From: Coccinella septempunctata | Lineage: Eukaryota; Arthropoda; Insecta; Coleoptera; Coccinellidae | DNA: 64,000 nucleotides | Assembly: GCF_907165205.1 (NCBI RefSeq) | Contig: NC_058198.1 | Coordinates: 19,529,240 to 19,593,239, forward strand | Reading direction: 5' to 3' | In this document: positions 53,762-64,000 of the stretch, one piece after another | How the letters are laid out: every line of letters starts with the position of its first letter | Numbering within the stretch: the stretch's first letter is position 1 | Notes under the pieces: model-generated | Told to the model about the DNA's origin: nothing | Databases searched by the model: none | What the model saw: only the letters and a program-made list of their open reading frames with translations | Made by a program: the position numbers and the translations under genes

Positions 53762-55558
53762 ATGGCTAACGTTGTTTTAACTAATGAACAATTCGCAGAA
53801 CTTATGTCTCGAATATCAGTGGCGGGTAATAGTACACAGGGTATGTCTCCTGCTAGGAACTTTTTAAAGTGTTCGTCGCGTTTCGACGGTTCCAAGGATT
53901 CGGACGTGAATGCTTTCATTGACGCTATAAGCATCTACAAGGACTGTGTTCAGGTATCTGACGCGAATGCTCTCAAGGGACTTCCGATGTTATTCGATGA
54001 TTTCGCCGCGAAGTGGTATCAAGGCGTAAAGTCAACGGTAAACACATGGGATGAAGCTCTAGCTCTCCTGAGAATCACATTCGGACCACAAAAACCTCCT
54101 TATAGAGTTTATCGTGAACTATTCGCACAGGAACAAGATTCTGAAACTCCTACCGATATTTTTATTTGTAAAATGCGTTCGATCTTAGCCCAACTTCCGT
54201 CTGGCACTCTGAATGAAACAGTTCAATTGGACATGGTGTATGGCCTACTCAATTGTCGAATCATAGAAAAACTTCCACGTGATCCAGTAAAAACTTTCAA
54301 TGAACTTTTACAAAATTCTAGACTGATTGAAAAAACTTTCGAACGTAAGATCGTGTCAAAAGATTTTAAAGACACTCAAAAACGTGCTCGCTGTCAATAT
54401 TGTAAGAATATGGGACATACAAAAGACGAGTGCAGGAAACTCGAGAACAGGACTTCGAGAAACAATGAAAAGCCCAAGGCAACATCGCAGGCGCAGGAAT
54501 CCACTCGGGATCCTACCGGTTCTCGATCGAACTCGTCTAATTCGTCGTCAACTAACACGACAAAACCTACTGGCGGTCCTCCATTATCGTGCTATGGATG
54601 CGGTAAACCAGGTTACATACGGTCCAATTGTCCTACTTGTAGCAGCACGGAAACGAAGGTAAAATATATCGGACATTACATCACGCCGGATGGTATTTCG
54701 GTTGATCCTGAAAAAACTTCTGCGATAAGTCAGCGTTTGCCTCCGCGAAACGTTAAAGAAGTGCAATCCTTTCTCCAAACTCCAAGTTGGTATAGGCGCT
54801 TTGTAGAGAACTTTGCCGAAGTGTCTCGTCCGCTCAGCGACTTAACAAAGCAGAAAGCAGTTTGGCAATGGACTCCAGAATGTCAAGCAGCATTCGAGAA
54901 ATTAAAACAGTTGCTGGTATCCGCTCCCATACTGAGACAAAGTGATGAGAGTAAACCGCACATCATACGCACTGACGCTAGTAGCTATGCTTTAGGTGCT
55001 GTACTGCTACAAGGTGAAGGAGATGATGAGCACCCAGTAGAGTTCGCAAGCCGGTTATTGAACGCAGCAGAAAGAAACTACTCTACCACTGAACGAGAAG
55101 CTCTAGTTGTTGTTTGGGCTTTAGGAAAGTTCAGAGGATTTGTTGAAGGTTCTCCGATCATCGTGCAGACCGATCACCAACCACTGCGATGGCTTCTCAG
55201 TCTGAAATCTCCTACGGGAAGGTTAGCACGATGGGAACTATTAATACAAGGATATGATATCAAGATAGAATATCTACCAGGAAAACGAAACGTTGTTGCT
55301 GACACCTTGTCTCGACCTCCATGTGATCATGAAGTACCAGAAATCTACGAGTTGTGTGAAGTCATAGTTGAACTACCTCGTAGAAGGGCTGATGAGACGA
55401 GAAGCGAACAAATGAAAGATCCAGAACTTGCAAAGATAATTACGAAGATCCTTCTGATACAGCTTCCACTAAGTGGACAGATCGAGGTTATATCCTATCC
55501 CAAGGGGTATTATATCACTATTCACCCGAAGAAGATGAAGAAGAAGGCGTCCAAGTAA
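53762..55558 (+). CDS. Gypsy element 3: Gag fused in frame to RT thumb/RNase H
   Basis: 598 residues from ATG 53762 (MANVVLTNEQFAELM). The Gag part has FDGSKDSDVNAFIDAI, KWYQGVKSTVNTWDEAL, and two zinc knuckles, CQYCKNMGHTKDEC and CYGCGKPGYIRSNC. At residue 300 or so (CSSTETKVKYIGHYITPDGI) it jumps to the RT thumb, then PSWYRRFVENFAEVSRPL and RNase H (IRTDASSYALGAVLLQGE, NYSTTEREALVVVWAL, VQTDHQPLRWL, DTLSRPP). Protease, RT palm and the whole integrase are missing. The frame survives both deletions and ends at 55558, just before the polypurine tract. The protein could at most bind RNA and carry RNase H activity. Confidence 0.88.
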   Translation: MANVVLTNEQFAELMSRISVAGNSTQGMSPARNFLKCSSRFDGSKDSDVNAFIDAISIYKDCVQVSDANALKGLPMLFDDFAAKWYQGVKSTVNTWDEALALLRITFGPQKPPYRVYRELFAQEQDSETPTDIFICKMRSILAQLPSGTLNETVQLDMVYGLLNCRIIEKLPRDPVKTFNELLQNSRLIEKTFERKIVSKDFKDTQKRARCQYCKNMGHTKDECRKLENRTSRNNEKPKATSQAQESTRDPTGSRSNSSNSSSTNTTKPTGGPPLSCYGCGKPGYIRSNCPTCSSTETKVKYIGHYITPDGISVDPEKTSAISQRLPPRNVKEVQSFLQTPSWYRRFVENFAEVSRPLSDLTKQKAVWQWTPECQAAFEKLKQLLVSAPILRQSDESKPHIIRTDASSYALGAVLLQGEGDDEHPVEFASRLLNAAERNYSTTEREALVVVWALGKFRGFVEGSPIIVQTDHQPLRWLLSLKSPTGRLARWELLIQGYDIKIEYLPGKRNVVADTLSRPPCDHEVPEIYELCEVIVELPRRRADETRSEQMKDPELAKIITKILLIQLPLSGQIEVISYPKGYYITIHPKKMKKKASK

Positions 55559-55600
55559 CTGGTCCCTCCTCGAGGCCAGTTCGAGGCCAGGGGGGGAGAG

Positions 55601-55829
55601 TGTAACAGACCACCCTTACGCCGACCCTGGACGGACAGCTGGACACATCTAGCCTAGTCGCTATGCAGATTTGCCGCCAATAGTTAGTTCTGCTTAGATA
55701 CTCGAACGGCACGCATCTCTCTAACTAAGTTTCACGAGTTTACGTGTGTGTCCTAAGTTCCGGAATAAAGTAAATTAACCACAAGTGTTTTAGAGTTATT
55801 TCTGTGAAAACCCCTTAAAATTCCTATCA
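55601..55829 (+). repeat. Candidate 3' LTR of gypsy element 3
   Basis: Starts TGTAACAGACC right after GGGGGGGAGAG, a clear purine tract. It contains GGAATAAAG near 55762 as polyadenylation signal and a possible end CCTATCA at 55829. The 5' LTR was not found, so the right border is provisional. Confidence 0.6.
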
Positions 55830-57131
55830 GGAAAAAACCCTCTTATACTATATATTTTTATAATATAATTATTTTCCCGAAAGTATCTCAAATTTGTATT
55901 TATTATAGAATTCCAAGGTAATTTTCGATTAGAAAGGAGGACAGTTCAGGATATTCTTGAAAAAATTTGGGAAAAAGTATATAGGGCAACTTCACTACGT
56001 GGTAGACCATCCTGTCCCCAAAAACAGCTACTCCTAACAATATGGATGCTAGCTAATCAAGAAGTCTATAGGTAGATTTTTTTATTTTCATTAGGAGATA
56101 TTAAATCAGCCATCTATGGATTCGAGTAGATTTGTCTCTAAGGTGGTATTAAATAGTATTAATTCACATGAATTAACTTGATAGTTTTATTTGGTTAGGA
56201 ATCATGTTTATTGCTACAATAAGAATATTTTGATATTGCTAATATAACAGTATTGGTCCTACATTTTCGCAGGTCAGTAGCAGATAGATTCAATGTTTCA
56301 TTGAGTACAGCCTGGGAATATTTCCAAAGAGTTGTAAATGTGCTGGTGGAAGTATCTTCAATATACATCAAATGGCCTGAATCATATGAAAATATAACTA
56401 GAAAATTCAAGAAGAGAGGAGGAATTGATGGTGTGATAGGGGCAATAGATGGAACCCATATTTCTATTACAACTCCTTCGTACATGTCGAATAAGTACTT
56501 GAATAGGAAACAATACCATTCTATTGTTTTACAAGGTGTTTGTGATGCCTCATACATATTCACAGACTGTTTTACAGGTAATTTTAGAATATATTTACTT
56601 TTTCTTAATCGCTTCTTCAAAATCATTGTATGTATATAGTCACACATAATCCAATTCAATCACAAAAATTTTGTCCTAGGATGTCCAGGAAGTGTGCATG
56701 ATGCTCGTGTATATAGGATGTCTCCATTATTCAAACAAATAATGCCGAATATAACTAGAGATTACCATTTATTGGGTGATTCAGCATACCCTAATGCCAC
56801 CAATCTCATAACACCATATAGAGATAATGGGCATTTAACTCGACATCAGAGGCACTTTAATTATCTGCATTCAGCAACTCGTGTTCATATTGAACAGTCG
56901 TTCGGGCTGCTGAAAGGAAGATTCAGAATTTTAAAATTTGTTAATATTTATAAAACTGAAACAATACCAAATAATATAATTGCGTGTTGTGTTTTACACA
57001 ATATATGCATGCAAAACAAAGACAGTGATATAGATATTAATCTTGATGAGTTAGATAGTGGACGAATAATTGATGAGATTGTTCCAGAATATAACAAGAG
57101 AGATACAATCTGTAGACAAATAGCCACATAA

Positions 57132-57556
57132 ATTTTTTCAAGCCACTATTTTGTTTTCATATCACTTACAACCTAGAAACCCTCTGCGCCTTAAATTATG
57201 TAGTCAATGGAAAAAATTAAAACTCATTTATTAAAAAAAAATTCGAAAATATGAAATATCACAAAACTGAAACTCTAAAAATATGTAAAACTAATAAATC
57301 AAATATCACGTATCACCAAACTGAAAAACTAATAAAACAAAAAAATCACAAAACTGAAAAACTTACTCTAAAAATTTTAAAAACTAATAAAATAAAAAAA
57401 TATTCAACATTTTAAATATCACATAAATATAAAGAATAAAAATACATAAACAAAACATTGGCAAATTTTAAATGAGTAGAATTATTTTTCTACCAATTTC
57501 TCTAAAATTTCATATTCTTTTTTTTCATATTCATTTCATATTTTTCGAATATTTTG
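57132..57556. other. Harbinger intergenic region
   Basis: AT-rich spacer between the 3' ends of the two convergent Harbinger genes. It contains repeated AAAACTGAAAAACT / AAAACTAATAAA words. No gene. Confidence 0.6.
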
Positions 57557-58133
57557 TTATAAAATGTTGAAAAACTGAAATACCTCTATATGTTGTGGAG
57601 TTGGAATTCTGGATATATTTTCTTCTACATCTACAGGATGGGCAGTAGATGTAGAAGGTCCATCCAGGTTGCTGCAGGTCGAGATTGGATGCACATCTGG
57701 ATCTTTACAAAAAATGGCATCCATTTCTTTATAGAATGGCCAGGATAATGTGCCTCTTTCTGATTTACTGTTATTATCAGATATTTTTTTATAGGTTTTT
57801 TTCAAATTTTTAAATTTATTCTCGCACTGCTCAGGTGTGACTTTATATCCAGGCATTTGGTTTATTTCATCGGAAATGGTTTCCCACACTTTTTTGTTTC
57901 TAGTCTTTTTATCTTGGAATTTCAATTTATTGTCGTCATACAGCTGAAGACGTACCTGAGGTGTGCTCCAGTGTATTTTGTCAGATTCTGAAATTATTTT
58001 CATTACATTAATTTGATTAATGCAACATAAATATTGAATGATAGTTACCATTATTTTTGTCATTAGTCAGACTAGTCGATGCCATATCATCTACCTCATC
58101 ATCGATTGGATTCTGGCTCATTGAATCATTCAT
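57557..58133 (-). CDS. Harbinger second gene: Myb/SANT-like DNA-binding protein, two exons
   Basis: PIF/Harbinger elements encode, besides transposase, a Myb/SANT protein that helps the transposase enter the nucleus and bind the ends. Exon 1 (58133-58049) starts MNDSMSQNPIDDEVDDM and ends in NDKNN at a GTAACT donor. Exon 2 (57987-57557) follows a TTTCAG acceptor and joins in phase to give ESDKIHWSTPQVRLQLYDDN. The domain covers WSTPQVRL, NKKVWETISDEINQ and YKVTPEQCENKFKNLKKTYKK, a trihelix-type Myb fold with conserved Trp. The Pro/Ser-rich tail ends FFNIL. No stop or frameshift is seen. It is convergent with the transposase gene, the usual layout for the family. The terminal repeats of the element were not identified. 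Confidence 0.85.
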
Positions 58134-58357
58134 CGTAAAATGATTATTCTGAGAAAAATCTGAATGATGGAATAGAAATAAGTGCATAATTAATAATTTT
58201 GAAATTAAATATGTACCTACATACTCTCGGTGTATATTATAATATAAATTAGACATACCTTCGATGCATTCCAAACTATAATTGTTATTGTCACTGACAA
58301 CGTGAACTGAAATAATATATCTTCTTTCAAAAGTACTCAATACATATTGTAAAAAAT

Positions 58358-58403
<46 letters not shown>

Positions 58404-58440
58404 CATATGAATAGTAAGTAAGTAAGCAAGTATTTATTAA
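58134..58440. other. AT-rich DNA with (AT)n microsatellite
   Basis: Upstream region of the Myb gene followed by a pure TA run at about 58345-58399. The next LINE begins after it with an AGTA/AAGTA tail (58412-58435). Confidence 0.7.
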
Positions 58441-61400
58441 TCCCTTAAGACATATATAAATGTATGGGACAAGTCAGAAAAAAATAACTACAAATTCATA
58501 ATTATATCATATCATGATACAACTTAAAATTACTACAAGAAAAGGACATAAAAATATAAATACAAATATTAGATTGAATCAAGTTGCTGATCACATATGT
58601 ATTCATTAATACTGTAATAAGCCTTACGACTTAACAGAGATCTAATGGCTTTCTTGAAACGGATTAAACTTAAGGATTTGAAACAAGCTGGCAATTTATT
58701 ATAGATTTTTATGCCCTGATAAGTGGGTGAACGTTCATATCTTGCTGTTTTGTGTTTAGGAAGAGTTAAAACTTCTAGGTTCCGTGTATTGTAAGAGTGG
58801 TGACTAGATAATTTATCCATACTCTGAAATTTTTGTCTAATTAGGATCAGGGACTTATAGATGTAGATACAGGGTACAGTTAATATGCAATTATTAGTAA
58901 AAATGGGTTTGCAAGAGGATCTTGAGTTTACACCATATATCATCCGCAACACTCTCTTTTGAGAAACAAAGACTCCATTTACATCCGATGAAACACCCCA
59001 TAATAAAATATTATATGATATGTGGCTATATACAAGGCAGTAGTATAGGTTCATAAGATATTCACTTAAAAAGCAATGTTTCACCCGATAAATGGCGTAA
59101 AATGATGAATTTAGTTTTTTACATAGGATGTCAATATGATAGCTCCATCTGAGATGTTCATCAATGTAGATACCCAAAAACTTAGTGGACTCGTCCGACC
59201 TAATTGTAGAGCCTAAGCAGGTGATCGTTGCTCTCCTTCAGCTGCTTTGTTTCCGAAAGAAATAATTTTTGTTTTCTCTACGTTAATGAGTAACGCGTTT
59301 TTACGACACCACGCACTAAAATTATTAATGAGACATTGACAGATGCTAACAAGCTGGGATGCGTCCGAAGCAGAAATAGCTACAGAAAAGACATCCGCAA
59401 AAATCAATAACAATTCAGACCTCAAGTAATCAGGCAGGTCGTTGATGAAGAGGACGAAAAGAAGTGGGCCCAATACCGATCCTTGGGGAACTCCGCATTT
59501 TAAATTATAATTTTGGCTGTGAACATCATCGACTTTTACTTTCATAGACCTACCAGATATGAAAATTATCAACCAATCAAGGAATGTACCTCGAAATCCC
59601 AAGTTATAAAATTTTTCTCTCATAAAACTGATGGAAAGAACGTCAAAGGCACAGGAAAGATCAAAAAACAGTCCTACAACAAAGCGACCTTCGTCTAGAT
59701 TCTTATGGACGAACTCGATGAACTCGAAAGCTGCTGTCTCAGTAGAACGGCCGGTCCTGAATCCATGTTGAGCATTAGAGACAAGATCGAACTTGTCCAA
59801 AAAAGTGGCAACTCTTTTCCGCACGATATTTTCAATAACCTTGGAGATTACACTCAACAAAGATATCGGTCGATAGTAATATTATGAACGTCGGCTTTCT
59901 TTTTCAATACCGGGATAACTACTGCAGTTTTTAGAAGGGATGGAAAGGTACCGTTTGAAACTGACAGGTTGATAAGATGGTAAATATGCTCGGAAAAGAA
60001 TTCTATAGAAGACTTTAATAAACGGCTGGATATGTAATCATTTCCAGTACTCTTCTTATTTTTCATTCCCCGTATTACGTCCGAGACTTCTAATGCGAGA
60101 ACTGGGTAGAAATAAAAGGTGTTGGGTGACATGGGGCATGTTGTACACTCTGTTGAAACAGAGCTACCATAATGATCATACAGCCGAGAGCTAGGAAGGT
60201 TAGAGAAGTAATCTCCGAAAGCTTCAGCTATCAATTTTGGTTCAGAACAGAGAGAACCCTCCAAGTTAAGGATGATACCAGATCCACCCCTGAACTTACG
60301 ACCAGTCTCATAATTGACAATGTTCAAAATTGCTTTATGTTTATTATTGAACTCACTTATATATCCGCTATAGTACTGACATTTGCTTCTACGAAGCAAC
60401 AAATTGTAATCTACTCCTGGCTCTCCTGTAAATTTCGAGTGAATCAGACGATCTGATATTAGCATGTAACCAGTATATATCTTTCAATCTTACGCTAGCC
60501 ATTTTGATCTCATCAGTGATCCATCGTTTATCAACATTTCCTCGACATGCTATCTTTCAGAAAGGAAAACACTCTCTCATTAGAGATTGGACTTTATCTA
60601 AAAATATTCGAAAACACTCATTTACATCAACGCAATCATATAGTTCATCGAAATCCATATCGAGAAAATTTGATCTGAAAACACTCAAGCTATGATCAGA
60701 AAATATCCGAACAGTCTTGTATTTTGGCCTGTCATCATTAGAATCTAAATCTAAGCAGCGAGAGTAAACTAGTGACATCACTCTGTGATCACCAAGAAAG
60801 GCCTCAAAAACAAATGTCTTGCATTTTCGTAAATCAACATTGGTCAGAATATAATCAACTTTTGAGCTAGAAGTTTGGCCATTAATATTAGTGAAAACTC
60901 TAGTTGGAAACAGAGAAGTCACATTCAAATCACAACAAATGAGTAAATCTCTAAATAAGTTCTTATTTTTATTATCGTTGAGAAAGTTCACATTGAAGTC
61001 TCCACAAACGAAAAGATTGTCAACTAACGTGAGACAATATTGGAGTACTTGAGACATTACTTCTAGAAAAACTTCAAAATCACCTTTAGGTGATCTATAC
61101 GCACAGATTATACCCAACTTACAGTCACCCAGCACCATAATCTCACAAGTCTCACAATGTATCTCCTGAGAGAATCCGGAAACATTCATGTATTTGACGG
61201 AAAGGGATGACCTGGCGAAAACCACTGTTCCTCCATGTTCTCTTGTTGTACGACAGTAGGAAGCTACTTGTACATACCCTGGAACATTCATCATCTCTAA
61301 AGCGGAGGTACTACACCAATGTTCAGATATGCAGACAATATCAGGCAGCACGTCGGCGAGGAGGAGCTCCAAGTTGTTCATCTTATTCGGCATACTCTGG

Positions 61401-61453
61401 ATGTTTATGTGAAGGATTTTGAAATCATTCACCTTTGTTGAGCTTATCGACAC
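58405..61453 (-). pseudogene. Jockey/CR1-like LINE, nearly complete ORF2 with multiple breaks
   Basis: Minus-strand order: endonuclease 61453-60557 (HINIQSMPNKMNNLE, SEHWCSTS, GDFNVNFL, LGDHRVMSLVY), linker and RT start 60465-59854 (NYETGRKFRGGSG, KKSTGNDYISSRLLK), RT 59860-59213 and C-terminal domain 59177-58569 (HISYNILLWGVSS, VLRMIYGVNSRSSCKPIF). RT shows NAQHGFRTGRST, LFFDLSCAFDVLS and KCGVPQGSVLGPLLFVLFIN, but the active box reads LLLIFADVFSVAI, where FADD is required. At least three stops or shifts separate the blocks (about 60550, 59860, 59200). The 3' end has AATAAATAC and a TTAC tail. No ORF1 was found. Confidence 0.9.
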
Positions 61454-61572
61454 TTCCTCTTCTATTTTTTCAGTACAGCTTGGTCTTTCCGGTGGAAAAA
61501 ATGACGTACACTGGCCTTATTTGGCCATGATGTCCCATTCAATGCAATATTATATTGACTTTCAGGAATAAG
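61454..61572. other. LINE 5' flank to BEL/Pao LTR
   Basis: Short stretch between the LINE start codon region and the BEL/Pao LTR. It has no gene and is probably LINE 5' UTR interrupted by the BEL/Pao insertion. Confidence 0.4.
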
Positions 61573-61898
61573 TGTTGAGAACAACATAAAAGAACTTAGT
61601 GGACTTTATTTATATTTATTGTTTTAAACAATATGATTGTGCACAATTACACCTTTGGATGCCTAAAGGGCAGAGCCTAATTTCTTTCTATTTGATTACT
61701 ATTTTATTACTGAATAGACTAGGGAGAACTTACAACTTTGTCTTTACTTCGTACTATATGACAATTAAAAGAAGAATAAATTTTTAATGAGCGAAGTGCC
61801 TGGAGAGCATATTGGTGCGCAGCGCAAGCGCATGTGAAAATATTAAATAATATAATATAAGTGAGAATTTAAACTGTGTTGAGACCATGTCTCCAACA
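61573..61898 (-). repeat. 3' LTR of BEL/Pao element
   Basis: On the minus strand it starts TGTTGGAGACATGG and ends TTCTCAACA, 326 bp with TG...CA ends. An AATAAA lies close to the 3' end (about 61615). It follows the pol stop after about 250 bp. The partner LTR is outside the window. Confidence 0.7.
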
Positions 61899-62144
61899 TG
61901 CTGCGGCCCAAGCGCTTCGCAAGAAACCTCACAATTTTCACTCAAGTACAATCATTTTAATTATTATGACAAAGGCAAAATAGAAATGTGCCAGAAGGCA
62001 AAGAAATATGACAACAAAAATCAATTCATACAGCCAAAAATTTTATTTTTTATATGAAAATCAAATACATATCCTCATTATCAATGAAACATGGTGAAAA
62101 GTTTTTCTTTCAACCACAACAATAAATCTATCAAAGGAAAAAAT

Positions 62145-64000
62145 CTACAATTCTTCATGAATCGGCAAAACAGCTATTTTTGTAATAGACCTAAGGTAAG
62201 TGCCCTTATTTGTTTTTATTTCAAGAACTCTTACTTTTCCGTCTTTTCCAGGAATTAATCTTATTATTCTACCAATAGGCCAATTGAAAGATGGAGCGTT
62301 TTCGTCTCGTATAAGAACTAACATACCCTCTTTAGGGTTTGGTAAGTTTTTATGCCACTTTGGCCTACTTTGAAGTTAGGTTAGATAGTCGTTGTGCCAT
62401 TTTGACCAGAAAGTCTGTTGCATTTGCACGCACAATTTCCAGAATTTCAATCTATTTGAAGGAATTTGACATATATTCGGTTCAGGATAAGAAGTAATAG
62501 AAGTACCAATTAAAAAATGACCAGGGGTCAAATAATCACAACTTGAAGGATCATTACCTAACGATATAAGTGGTCTTGAATTGAGAATGCCCTCAATTTG
62601 TATTATCAAAGTGTTAAATTCCTCATATGTCAATTCATGATTGCCTACGGATCTTTTCAAATGGAATTTTGTACTTTTTACACCAGCCTCCCATAATCCA
62701 CCAAAAACTGGAGAATAACTATAGAGTGAAACTGAATGCGCTCTGCAGAGGAGTATTCTTCAATTTCTGTACTGTTTTGATAAAATCTTGCTAATTCATT
62801 GTTAGCTCCTTTAAATGTAGCACCATTGTCACAGTACACATTAGAAGGTTTGCCTCTTCTGGCAATGAATCTTTTGAAAGATGACAAAAATGTTTCAGTT
62901 TTCAAATCTGATGAAAGTTCAAGATGAACTGCTTTAACGACGAAACAAATATATAATGCTATATATGCTTTTGTTTTTATGGAACGTCTCAATCGAGATT
63001 GCTTTATTGTGAAAGGGCCACAAAAGTCTATTCCTACATTTTCAAAGGCTCGAGCAGCACATACTCTTTTCTCAGGTAGAGAACCCATTAATTGTTCAGA
63101 ACACTTTGCTTTGTGTTTAAAACATATAATACATTTATGGGTAATCTTTTTTATTTCTCTGATGCCATTAATTAACCAATATTCAGAATTTAATGAACTC
63201 AAAACAAGCTTAGGACCGGCATGCAATAGTCTCTTATGTTCATAACTTATAATGAGATTCTTAATGTGACTACTTTTTGGCAAAATTAACGGATGCTTTT
63301 GACTGTAAGAAATATTTGCGTTATGCAGCCTTCCCCCTACGCGCAACATTCCGTCGCCATCGATGAAAGGTACCAAAGCACTTAATGATTTAGTTTTCAG
63401 GTTATTTTTAAGCAATTTAATTTCTTCTTGAAATTTTGAGTGTTGCTCGATTTTTATAATCAATTTCAAAGCATTGTGTAGCTCGACAGCTTTTAAAGTT
63501 CCAGATAATTTCACATTTTTATTCTTCTTCTTGGAATTGAAAATAAATCTTTGAGTATAAGCCATTACTCTTTGTAACTTCAATAAATTTGAAAACTTTT
63601 CAAAAACAGTAAAATAGTTTGCTATCTGTTTGACATTTACTGTAACCCTTTCTTCAAGAAGAGGATGGGGAATATCAAATGCGTTTTCCCTATGAAAATA
63701 CTTCCCATCTAGAAACTTACTCGGACCATGGAACCAAAGTTTATTGTTTTCAATTGATTGAGGTTCAAGTCCTCTAGATAAAAGGTCTGCAGGATTTTCT
63801 TTTGTATTGATATATAACCATTTAAATTCGGATGTCAAATTTTGAATTTTTGCTACCCTATTTGCAACGTATGGATTTAATTTCAAAGGATTGGACTTTA
63901 TCCAAGCTAACACAATATTTGAGTCTGTGTAAAGAGCTACATTATTAATTCTTGGCTTCATAGTTTCAAAAACCTTCTTTGCAAGGGCTGCCAACAATAA
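62145..64000 (-). pseudogene. BEL/Pao pol: RNase H end, integrase and DUF5641 region; cut by window edge
   Basis: Open from the edge with RNase H landmarks VALYTDSNIVLAWIKS and ENPADLLSRG. The integrase zinc domain has HAGPKLVLSSLNSEYW and CIICFKHKAKCSEQ. Its core has VGIDFCGPFTIK, KAVHLELSSDLKTETFL and YCDNGATFKGANNEL, then the region of the third acidic residue is lost at a frameshift near 62680-62720. The frame resumes with LKRSVGNHELTYEEFNTLI, ILNSRPLISLGND and LTPGHFLIGT. An in-frame TAA at about 62376 sits where Gln is expected. After it come SRPKWHKNLPNPKEGMLVL and WPIGRIIRLIPGKDGKVRVL, the DUF5641-type end. Element orientation is minus, and most of pol lies beyond the window. Confidence 0.88.

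Larger units (their letters stand above)
52760..57131 (+). pseudogene. PIF/Harbinger transposase gene (HARBI1-like), four exons, split by a gypsy element
   Basis: Exon 1 starts at ATG 52760 (MSKRKIAAIVALAFDSF) and carries KRRRLCIQNYEEVVLHYS, a usual N-terminal motif; homology then breaks at about 52950. It resumes at exon 2 (55909-56071, FQGNFRLERRTVQ, RGRPSCPQKQLLLTIWML). Exon 3 is 56273-56577 (SVADRFNVSLSTAWEYFQ, GVIGAIDGTHISI with the first Asp) and exon 4 is 56680-57131 (GSVHDARVYRMS, LLGDSAYP with the second Asp, VHIEQSFGLLKGRFRILK with Glu, CCVLHNICMQ). Introns 56072-56272 and 56578-56679 are GT-AG and keep phase. The DDE triad is intact. The gene is disabled by the gypsy 3 insertion and other DNA between exons 1 and 2, unless this is spliced out. 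Confidence 0.85.

Noticed and set aside
1..64000. tRNA, rRNA or other structured RNA genes
   Set aside because: I saw no clear tRNA cloverleaf or rRNA-like segment by eye; a covariance-model scan would be needed to exclude short ones.

Overview
This 64 kb window looks like repeat-dense nuclear DNA of an arthropod, most likely an insect: it is AT-rich, has no bacterial gene layout, and carries an insect-type mix of Ty3/gypsy, Ty1/copia and BEL/Pao LTR elements, Jockey/CR1-like and R4/Dong-like LINEs, Helitron, hAT, P, Merlin, Tc1, DD41D and PIF/Harbinger transposons. I cannot name the species or order. I found no convincing single-copy host gene. Every coding block I recognise belongs to a transposable element, and most are truncated, frameshifted or interrupted by another element.

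Layout. 0-2.1 kb: LINE endonuclease/RT fragment (minus), cut by the window edge, then a BEL/Pao gag remnant. 2.1-8.1 kb: gypsy element 1 (minus) with almost identical LTR copies. 8.1-13.9 kb: gypsy element 2 (plus), which keeps gag, protease and integrase but has lost RT and RNase H. 13.9-14.6 kb: LINE 3' end. 14.6-23.1 kb: two R4/Dong-like LINE copies in opposite orientation around a Helitron Rep fragment; the plus copy has an uninterrupted ORF of about 1268 codons. 23.1-29.3 kb: a Jockey-like LINE (minus) split by a 2.9 kb DNA element with 17-bp terminal inverted repeats and an 8-bp target duplication. 29.3-31.6 kb: unassigned repeat-rich DNA with a short LINE insertion. 31.6-35.6 kb: LINE with PHD-type ORF1, lacking RT and interrupted by a Tc1-like element. 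35.6-38.2 kb: non-coding. 38.2-40.3 kb: Merlin transposase split by a foldback-like insertion. 40.6-43.3 kb: DD41D mariner-like element and a 50-bp minisatellite. 43.4-48.6 kb: LINE 3' end and a Ty1/copia element containing another LINE fragment. 49.6-52.5 kb: hAT, Helitron and P-element transposase fragments in series. 52.6-58.1 kb: two-gene PIF/Harbinger element interrupted by a deleted gypsy element (3). 58.4-61.5 kb: nearly full-length but broken LINE (minus). 61.6-64 kb: BEL/Pao pol and 3' LTR (minus), running off the window.

The genes do not form a pathway; the organising principle is nesting. Several insertions can be undone on paper because their target duplications are visible (2.9 kb element, Tc1-like element, foldback-like element, LINE at 30.2 kb). 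Most notably, Helitron Rep pieces ending near 18.92 kb and starting near 51.61 kb are collinear in protein sequence, so the roughly 32.7 kb between them may all be nested insertion inside one Helitron. Other unusual points are two internally deleted gypsy elements that keep long open frames, and catalytic-residue losses in a Tc1-like transposase (DD34V) and a LINE RT (FADV).
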